Shown here: piece by piece, positions 1-4,942 of the stretch
How the letters are laid out: each line of letters begins with the position of its first letter
Numbering within the stretch: the first letter of the stretch is position 1
DNA from: an uncultured Planctomycetaceae bacterium
GTDB lineage: Bacteria; Planctomycetota; Planctomycetia; Planctomycetales; Planctomycetaceae
DNA length: 11,744 nucleotides
Assembly: GCA_937952455.1 (NCBI GenBank)
Contig: CALFYU010000106.1
Location: 1 to 11,744 of the forward strand
Reading direction: 5' to 3'
Notes under the pieces: model-generated
Told to the model about the DNA's origin: nothing
What the model saw: the letters and a program-made list of their open reading frames with translations, nothing else
Database searches by the model: none
Translations under genes and position numbers: made by a program

Positions 1-582
1 TAGTAGCGTATTGTCGCCGATCCCCTCCCGCGCGCCGCGGACCAGTTCGATGTCGAGCGCCTCGCTTTCGCCCATAGGCTCCCAGCCGAATTTCACGGCC
101 GTGTACCCCGCCTCGATCCACCGCCGTCCGATTTCGGCCGTTTCCCGGCCGTCGCGCCCGAACAGGATCGAGGCGTAGGCACGGATTGAATCGTGCTGCT
201 TGCCCCCCAGCAGGCGGTGAATCGGTTCACCGAAGTGCTTCCCCTTGAGGTCCCACAAGGCCATATCGACCGCCGCCATCGCCGAAATGGTCACCGACGT
301 CCGGCCGAAGTACATCGTGGCCCGGTACATTTTCTGCCAGAGCCGTTCCGTTTCGAGCGGGTTTTCGCCCAGCAAGATTTCTCGCAATCCGCAGGCGATA
401 TTGTGGCTGAACGGGGCATCGATGATGGCTTTGACCACTTCGGGAGACGAATCGGCCTCTCCGATTCCTTCCAGACCGTTGTCGGTGCGGATCCGCACGA
501 GGACGACGTCCTGGCAGCTGGCGGTTTTGGATTCGACCGACTCCGACCGCAAAACTTGGCAGATGACATTGGTGATTTTCAT
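1..582 (-). CDS. Enolase-superfamily (MR-MLE) enzyme, C-terminus missing at window edge
   Basis: The reading frame is open from an ATG at 582 to the left edge of the window (194 visible residues; family members are usually 370-420). Residues 1-120 match the N-terminal capping domain of mandelate racemase/muconate lactonizing enzymes, including the signature AMAAVDMALWDLKGK (residues 101-115) followed by PIHRLLGG (120-127). The barrel domain starts near residue 130 and shows one lysine in AVKFGW (K164). The KxK pair of classical racemases is here K-F-G, so the second lysine base is absent. The Mg-binding Asp/Glu/Glu and any His/Asp dyad lie outside the window. The family abstracts an alpha-proton from a carboxylate substrate; a sugar-acid dehydratase role is plausible but the substrate is not determinable here. 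The start is the first ATG after an in-frame TGA; no clear Shine-Dalgarno precedes it, which fits translation coupled to the small gene ending 36 bp upstream. Confidence 0.9.
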   Translation of the reverse strand, partial: MKITNVICQVLRSESVESKTASCQDVVLVRIRTDNGLEGIGEADSSPEVVKAIIDAPFSHNIACGLREILLGENPLETERLWQKMYRATMYFGRTSVTISAMAAVDMALWDLKGKHFGEPIHRLLGGKQHDSIRAYASILFGRDGRETAEIGRRWIEAGYTAVKFGWEPMGESEALDIELVRGAREGIGDNTLL

Positions 583-618
583 CAGGGGCGTCCGATAACG
601 TAAATGAACCGGCGGTTT

Positions 619-819
619 TCACTGTTTGGGCGTACCAATCAAAGGTCGGCCACCACGAAACTTATGTCGATTTTGCATAAAAAGCCGAATTTGCCGATGA
701 CCCGGGGGACGTTTCCGGTTGACCGGCATTTGCTGGGGTTTCTTGGCGGCTACGGCGAGAGTTGACCTGCGTTTCTTCAGGACATAAAGTTCAACTGCAC
801 TCCCCAACTCGACCTCCAT
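619..819 (-). CDS. Small very basic hypothetical protein (66 aa)
   Basis: I do not recognise this protein. It is 66 residues, begins MEVELGSAVELYVLKKRR and becomes strongly Lys/Arg/Gln-rich after residue 15, with an estimated pI far above 10 and no cysteine, signal peptide or membrane segment. The frame also runs upstream to 936, but the ATG at 819 is chosen because AAGGAGGT lies 5 nt before it. It lies 36 bp upstream of the MR-MLE gene on the same strand, so the two are probably one transcript. The charge and short length could suit RNA or DNA binding or a ribosome-associated role, but that is inference only. The alternative is a leader or chance frame that merely follows a good ribosome binding site. 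Confidence 0.6.
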   Translation of the reverse strand: MEVELGSAVELYVLKKRRSTLAVAAKKPQQMPVNRKRPPGHRQIRLFMQNRHKFRGGRPLIGTPKQ

Positions 820-1023
820 GAGACACCTCCTTCCAACCCGGTCCTGCGGCTGTCCTGATCGAGACGGTATTCTCGTCGAGCGTCCGCGAAAGCCAGCGGC
901 AACGCTTCGATCGGCGGGACCTTCCGGACGCATCACGCTATTGTCACAGCGAGGGGCCGGAATCCAAGATCGTCACGACCACTAGAGACGATGCCTAACT
1001 CCGATAGATAAGGCCGAGAACCT
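820..1023. other. Divergent intergenic region between the minus-strand pair and ftsH
   Basis: This 204-bp spacer should hold promoters for both directions. A TTGTCA at 941-946 is a possible -35 for ftsH, but the sequence 17-18 bp further on (near 965-970, CAAGAT) is a poor -10, so I do not assign a promoter. A 7-bp inverted repeat, GCGTCCG (880-886) and CGGACGC (925-931), spans a 38-nt loop and could be a regulatory dyad or chance. I see no RNA gene here. Confidence 0.5.
825..832 (-). promoter_or_regulatory. Perfect Shine-Dalgarno for the 66-aa gene
   Basis: Read on the minus strand this is AAGGAGGT, 5 nt from the ATG at 819. It is the best match to the 16S anti-Shine-Dalgarno in the window and sets the start of the small gene. 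Confidence 0.75.
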
Positions 1024-3042
1024 ATGTCCGATAAAACGCCGAAAAATCCTGAAAAGCGCGGACCGAGTCGTCCCGAGCGACCGCAGTCCAGCAACCTGCA
1101 TTGGTACATTTTGGGGTTCATCGTCGTCATTCTGTTGATGGTCACAATCGTCGAGCGGAATAACAGCAGCCAAAAGATGGACTATGGAACGTTTCTCGAG
1201 GCCATCAACAAGGATGGAAACGAAAAGGACGGTCTGAACAAGAGCAACCTTCACAATCTGACGATCGGCGACGAATATATCCGCTTTCAGGACCGGCCCG
1301 ATTCGAAGGATGGGAAACCGACCACTCCCAAAAAGTTCTACATCCCGCTCCAAGGGGTGCCCGACGTCTCCAAAGGCAAGTTGCAGGACCTGTTGGTCTC
1401 CAAGGACATCCCGTTTGCCTATGAACCCCCGCCGTCGAAATGGGAGGGGATGTTCATGTTGTTTTTGCCGCTGATTCTATTGTTCTTGTTGCTGATGTTT
1501 TTCTTCCGCCGCATGGGGGGCGCGGGAACGGCGATGTCTTTCGGCCGCAGCCGTGGACGGTTTTATGCTCAAGAGGATCTGGACGTCACGTTTGAGGACG
1601 CCGCCGGGATTGATGAAGCGGCGGACGAGCTTCGCGAAGTCGTCGAATTCTTGCGGAACCCGGCCAAATACCAGGCGCTGGGGGGCCGAATTCCTCGCGG
1701 CGTGCTGCTGGTGGGGCCTCCTGGCACGGGCAAGACGTTATTAGCCAAAGCCGTGGCAGGCGAAGCGGGCGTGCCGTTTTTCAGCTTATCCGGTTCGGAC
1801 TTTGTCGAGATGTTCGTCGGCGTCGGAGCCTCGCGGGTGCGGGATATGTTCGCCCAGGCGATTGCCAAATCGCCGTCAATTATTTTCATCGATGAACTCG
1901 ACGCGTTGGGCAAGGTCCGCGGCAGCGGTGCTCCGGGCGGCCATGATGAACGCGAGCAAACACTGAACGCCTTGTTGGTCGAAATGGATGGCTTCCATTC
2001 GGATCAAAGCGTGATCGTGATGGCGGCCACCAACATGCCCGAGACATTGGATCCGGCCTTGATGCGGCCCGGCCGCTTCGACCGGCATGTGTTGGTCGAT
2101 CGGCCCGATTTCAAGGGCCGCGAAGCGATTCTCAAGGTGCACATCGTCAAGATCAAGGTCGCGGACGACGTCGATTTGGAACGCGTCGCTCGCATGACAC
2201 CGGGATTCGTGGGCGCGGACCTCGCCAATCTCGTGAACGAGGCTGCCTTGCTGGCCGCCCGCAAGAACAAACCGGCCGTAACGATGGCCGAGTTTGACGA
2301 AGGCATCGAACGCGTGATCGCCGGGCTGGAAAAACAGACTCGGATCATCACGCCTGAAGAAAAACAACGTGTGGCCTACCACGAGTGCGGACACGCGCTG
2401 GTCGCCTGCTGCCTGCCGCACACCGATCCGGTCCACAAGATTTCGATCATTCCCCGCGGCATGTCGGCGCTGGGCTACACGTTGCAGCATCCCGACGAAG
2501 AGCGGCATCTGGTGACGCAGACCGAGTTGTTCAACCGCATCTGCGTCTTTCTGGGGGGCATCGCCACCGAAGAGACGGTCTTTCAAGAAACGTCCACCGG
2601 TGCACAGAACGACTTGGAACGCGCCACCGATTTGGCCCGGCGGATGGTCACCGAGTTCGGTATGAGTCCCAAATTGGGGCGGGTGAACTACCACGTCAGC
2701 AACCGCTCGCCGTTTTTGGCGTCGGGTTTCGGCAGCGCGACCGACCGGTTTCATAGCGAGGATACGGTTCGCGAAATCGACCTGGAAATCAAGCGGATCG
2801 TCGATGAGGCCAACCGGACGGCGCACGACATCATCAACCAGCGCCGCGATGTGCGGGAGCACATGACGCGGGAGTTGCTCGAGCACGAGATCTTAAACGC
2901 CGATCAGTTGCAGGCCATCCTGGACGAGCACAAAGTCGGGCCGCAAATTAAGCCCGGCACGCACGCCACGCTCGCCGTTCCCAAAGCGTCTGAGCCTGAG
3001 TCGGATATCGAAATACCGCCGCAACCGGCCGAGGGGAGTTGA
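1024..3042 (+). CDS. ftsH: ATP-dependent zinc metalloprotease FtsH
   Basis: This is a membrane-anchored AAA+ protease that extracts and degrades membrane and unstable cytosolic proteins; it acts as a hexamer. Length is 672 residues against about 645 for E. coli FtsH. Visible in order: basic N-terminus, first membrane helix (26-42), periplasmic domain (about 45-138), second membrane helix (142-161), Walker A GPPGTGKT (231-238), pore-loop FVG (264-266), Walker B IIFIDELDA (286-294), second region of homology ATNMPETLDPALMRPGRFDR (335-354) with arginines 348 and 351, zinc site HECGH (453-457), and the third ligand Asp in TGAQND (D530). The tail after about 640 is Pro/Glu-rich and probably disordered. 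The usual HEAGH and IDEID are HECGH and IDELD here; zinc ligands, the catalytic Glu and both Walker residues are intact, so activity is expected. The ribosome binding site is weak (AAGG at 1010-1013). The aminotransferase follows after 87 bp. Confidence 0.97.
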   Translation: MSDKTPKNPEKRGPSRPERPQSSNLHWYILGFIVVILLMVTIVERNNSSQKMDYGTFLEAINKDGNEKDGLNKSNLHNLTIGDEYIRFQDRPDSKDGKPTTPKKFYIPLQGVPDVSKGKLQDLLVSKDIPFAYEPPPSKWEGMFMLFLPLILLFLLLMFFFRRMGGAGTAMSFGRSRGRFYAQEDLDVTFEDAAGIDEAADELREVVEFLRNPAKYQALGGRIPRGVLLVGPPGTGKTLLAKAVAGEAGVPFFSLSGSDFVEMFVGVGASRVRDMFAQAIAKSPSIIFIDELDALGKVRGSGAPGGHDEREQTLNALLVEMDGFHSDQSVIVMAATNMPETLDPALMRPGRFDRHVLVDRPDFKGREAILKVHIVKIKVADDVDLERVARMTPGFVGADLANLVNEAALLAARKNKPAVTMAEFDEGIERVIAGLEKQTRIITPEEKQRVAYHECGHALVACCLPHTDPVHKISIIPRGMSALGYTLQHPDEERHLVTQTELFNRICVFLGGIATEETVFQETSTGAQNDLERATDLARRMVTEFGMSPKLGRVNYHVSNRSPFLASGFGSATDRFHSEDTVREIDLEIKRIVDEANRTAHDIINQRRDVREHMTRELLEHEILNADQLQAILDEHKVGPQIKPGTHATLAVPKASEPESDIEIPPQPAEGS

Positions 3043-3070
3043 GCGGCCGGTGCAAATTCGGGATGATAGG

Positions 3071-3118
3071 CAGGCAGTCTCCCCCTACAAGGGGGCGCTG
3101 ATCTCGTACCGCTGCCTG
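3071..3118 (+). promoter_or_regulatory. Nested stem-loop before the aminotransferase ribosome binding site
   Basis: An outer 7-bp stem, CAGGCAG (3071-3077) with CTGCCTG (3112-3118), encloses a hairpin of CCCCC (3081-3085), loop TACAA, GGGGG (3091-3095). The 3' arm of the outer stem shares its last base with the Shine-Dalgarno GGAGGA (3118-3123). It lacks a U-tract, so a classical terminator for ftsH is unlikely; a role in translation or in mRNA processing is possible. Function is inferred from position only. Confidence 0.4.
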
Positions 3119-3123
3119 GAGGA
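3118..3123 (+). promoter_or_regulatory. Shine-Dalgarno of the aminotransferase gene
   Basis: GGAGGA lies 6 nt before the ATG at 3130 and supports that start. It abuts the closing arm of the upstream stem-loop. Confidence 0.75.
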
Positions 3124-3129
3124 CTCCCG

Positions 3130-4479
3130 ATGTCGACGATCGACGATACTGCTTGCCGTGTTCCGCGGTCCATGGAGCTTTATGCCCGCGCCGAGCAGTT
3201 GATTCCCGGGGCGACGCAATTGATTAGCCGCCGCCCGTCGCGGGCCGCGCTAGGGGTTTCTCCCGCCTATGCCGTACGTGCTCAGGGCGCACGGTTTTGG
3301 GACGTCGACGGGAACGAATACATCGATTGGGTCAGCGGCATCGGGGCCATCATTTTGGGGTACTGTGACCCTGTCGTCGACGCGGCCGTCTGCAAGCAGA
3401 TCGAGACCGGCCTCAACTATTCGATCAACCACGAGTTGGAGATCGAACTTGCCGAAGAATTAGTCGCCACAATTCCCTGTGCGGAGATGGTCCGCTATGC
3501 CAAAGGAGGCGGTGATGCCTGTGCGGTGGCGGTGCGCATCGCGCGGGGGGCGACCGGGCGGGACAAGATTCTCTTCTGCGGATACCACGGTTGGCACGAT
3601 TGGTATCTGGCCGCCAATCTGGCCGCCGAAGCCACGCTCGACGCGCACCTGTTTCCCGGCATCGAGCCGATTGGCGTGCCGAAATCGCTGGCGGGAACCG
3701 CCCTGCCCTTCGAATATGGAAACGTCGCCTCGCTGCAGTCGTTGCTGGAAAAACATGCTGGCGAAGTGGCGGCGGTGATCATGGAACCGCTCCGCAGCGA
3801 CGAACCGCCGGCGGGCTACTTGGAACAGGTCCGGCAACTGACGCGGCAGCATGACGTGGTGCTGATTTTTGATGAAGTCTCGACCGGATTTCGCTTAAGC
3901 GCCGGGGGCGTGCAACCGTATCTCGGCGTTGAGCCGGACATGGCCGTGTTCGCCAAGTCGATTTCAAACGGTTACCCCATGGGCGCCGTTGTCGGCCGCC
4001 GCGCCGTCATGGAACCGGCGGCGCAGATGTTCATATCCAGCACCTATTGGAGTGACCTGATCGGCATACGCGCCGCGTTGACGACCCTCCGCGAGATTCG
4101 CCGCCGCGGCGTGCCGGAGTCACTGCAGCAACTTGGCCGGGAAATCATCAATCGCATGAACGAGGCCGCCGACGAGACCGGTCTTCCCGTCCGCTGCGGC
4201 GGAATCTCGGTGCACCCGTACCTTCGCTTCGACGTCGACGATCCGGGCGTTTCCCGGCAACTCACGACGTTGTACGTGCAGGAAATGGCCAAACGCGGTT
4301 GTTATGGGTTCCCGTCGTTCTATCTCAATGCCGCCCAGGGGGAGCGGGAATTGGACCAGACGACCGCGGCCGCCCGTGAAACATTCGCGATTCTCAAGCG
4401 GGGCCTGGATGCGGGGACGCTTGCCGACCTGCTCGAAGCCGACCTCTCCCAGGACGTGTTTCGCCGCATCGTCCGCTGA
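3130..4479 (+). CDS. Class III PLP-dependent aminotransferase, glutamate-1-semialdehyde aminomutase-like
   Basis: This 449-residue fold-type I PLP enzyme is predicted to be cytosolic and to transfer amino groups, or to shift one within a substrate. Visible features are the N-terminal substrate segment RFWDVDGNEYIDW (55-67), the phosphate-binding region YAKGGGDACA (123-132), the aromatic motif GYHGWHDWY (151-159) that stacks on PLP in this group, the ring-nitrogen Asp in LIFDEVSTGFR (D248) and the Schiff-base lysine in FAKSISNGYPMG (K276). The usual SGTEA of HemL and ornithine-type enzymes is GGGDA here, and the K276 context (SISNGYPMG) differs from HemL, so I read it as a HemL-like paralogue and do not assign tetrapyrrole synthesis. 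Such paralogues often act on amino or nucleotide sugars or in secondary metabolism; no neighbour identifies the substrate. It follows ftsH on the same strand after 87 bp, but co-transcription is unproven. Confidence 0.9.
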   Translation: MSTIDDTACRVPRSMELYARAEQLIPGATQLISRRPSRAALGVSPAYAVRAQGARFWDVDGNEYIDWVSGIGAIILGYCDPVVDAAVCKQIETGLNYSINHELEIELAEELVATIPCAEMVRYAKGGGDACAVAVRIARGATGRDKILFCGYHGWHDWYLAANLAAEATLDAHLFPGIEPIGVPKSLAGTALPFEYGNVASLQSLLEKHAGEVAAVIMEPLRSDEPPAGYLEQVRQLTRQHDVVLIFDEVSTGFRLSAGGVQPYLGVEPDMAVFAKSISNGYPMGAVVGRRAVMEPAAQMFISSTYWSDLIGIRAALTTLREIRRRGVPESLQQLGREIINRMNEAADETGLPVRCGGISVHPYLRFDVDDPGVSRQLTTLYVQEMAKRGCYGFPSFYLNAAQGERELDQTTAAARETFAILKRGLDAGTLADLLEADLSQDVFRRIVR

Positions 4480-4641
4480 CGCCGATCTGCTTGGGGCGGC
4501 CGTGTCGATCACAACGATCGCCGCCGACGGTGCGTTGCCAAAACGCATCACGCTGTTTCGCTTCGTAAACGATAGCGATCGCTAAGGTCATCTGCGCCTC
4601 CCGGTCTTGCTGCGAAAACAGGCGGCACGGGCTGGTTCGCT

Positions 4642-4670
4642 TTGACACAACGGCGTTTGTGACACAGGTT
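4642..4670 (+). promoter_or_regulatory. Possible promoter of the riboswitch transcript
   Basis: TTGACA (4642-4647) matches the sigma-70 -35 consensus exactly, but the hexamer 17 bp on (4665-4670, CAGGTT) is a poor -10. GACACA occurs twice, at 4644-4649 and 4661-4666, a 17-bp period that could instead mark an activator site. Only the position upstream of the aptamer supports it. Confidence 0.25.
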
Positions 4671-4732
4671 TTAGTTAGCCGCTCGTTTTGTCGCGGACGC
4701 GAAATCGCAGGCCACTTCTCCGGTCATGGACA

Positions 4733-4744
4733 GAGGACGTCCTC
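4733..4744. repeat. Perfect 12-bp palindrome upstream of the riboswitch
   Basis: GAGGACGTCCTC reads the same on both strands. It lies about 70 bp before the aptamer and could be a dimeric regulator site. No regulator can be named and chance is possible. Confidence 0.3.
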
Positions 4745-4812
4745 CGGGATTTCGTGGCAAACGGGCGCAAAAACAAGACTTGATTGCCGCGGGCTGCTGC
4801 ACTCCTCCAGGG

Positions 4813-4895
4813 CCTTCGACAAAGGCAAACCCGTCGCGAGGCGGGGACGCAAAGCCATGGGTCTCTCCCGAGAGATCGCCAGGCTACCGAAAAGG
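4813..4895 (+). ncRNA. Cyclic di-GMP-I (GEMM-I) riboswitch aptamer
   Basis: The conserved blocks of the GEMM-I motif appear in order. GGCAAAC (4824-4830) and GGGACGCAAAGCC (4844-4856) pair as GGC/GCC and flank a hairpin, CCCGTC (4830-4835) with GGCGGG (4840-4845), capped by the GNRA tetraloop GCGA (4836-4839). A second hairpin, GGTCTCT (4860-4866) with AGAGATC (4871-4877), is followed by GCCAGGCTACC (4878-4888), which corresponds to the tetraloop-receptor and closing block. A short outer stem, TTCG (4815-4818) with CGAA (4888-4891), closes the element. Known members bind c-di-GMP and control motility, adhesion and extracellular protein genes. The base before GCAAA in the first block is G, as in c-di-GMP-binding members; cGAMP-preferring variants are reported to differ at a ligand-contacting G, but I would not exclude them from sequence alone. 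The aptamer ends 47 nt before the ATG of the giant secreted protein. Confidence 0.92.
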
Positions 4896-4942
4896 TCAAT
4901 TCAATTTTGAATAACGTTTTTAACGTTTCGGGGAAGGCAGCT
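4896..4942 (+). promoter_or_regulatory. Putative expression platform and Shine-Dalgarno
   Basis: This 47-nt AT-rich linker joins the aptamer to the ATG at 4943. It holds a self-complementary pair AACGTT (4913-4918) and AACGTT (4922-4927) with a 3-nt loop, and a Shine-Dalgarno GGGGAAGG (4930-4937) 5 nt before the ATG. There is no GC-rich hairpin with a U-tract, so control is more likely at translation than at termination. GAAGGC (4933-4938), overlapping the Shine-Dalgarno, is exactly complementary to GCCTTC (4812-4817) in the 5' arm of the aptamer's outer stem, which offers a simple ligand-dependent exchange (an inferred ON switch). Confidence 0.5.

Larger units (their letters stand above)
4480..4812. 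other. Non-coding spacer upstream of the riboswitch
   Basis: I see no convincing gene in these 333 bp; the short open frames lack ribosome binding sites and family resemblance. The region holds a GC-rich inverted repeat, GGCGGC (4495-4500) with GCCGCC (4520-4525), just after the aminotransferase stop but without a U-tract; a perfect 12-bp palindrome around GCGATCGC (4573-4584); a possible -35 at 4642-4647; and a second perfect 12-bp palindrome, GAGGACGTCCTC (4733-4744). The promoter of the riboswitch-controlled gene should lie here. Confidence 0.6.

Noticed and set aside
193..603. 136-codon open frame on the plus strand
   Set aside because: It is antisense to the MR-MLE enzyme, whose conserved signature is unmistakable on the minus strand.
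1876..2886. 336-codon open frame on the minus strand
   Set aside because: It lies wholly antisense to the conserved AAA and protease domains of ftsH; its composition is that of a reverse-complement shadow and it matches no family.
3130..4479. Calling the aminotransferase hemL
   Set aside because: Phosphate-binding and active-lysine motifs differ from glutamate-1-semialdehyde aminomutase and no tetrapyrrole gene is nearby.
4495..4525. GGCGGC/GCCGCC inverted repeat as the aminotransferase terminator
   Set aside because: The stem is short and interrupted and no U-tract follows, so termination here is not supported.
4784..4942. TTG start for the giant protein
   Set aside because: The added 53 codons are the riboswitch and its linker, and there is a good Shine-Dalgarno for ATG 4943.
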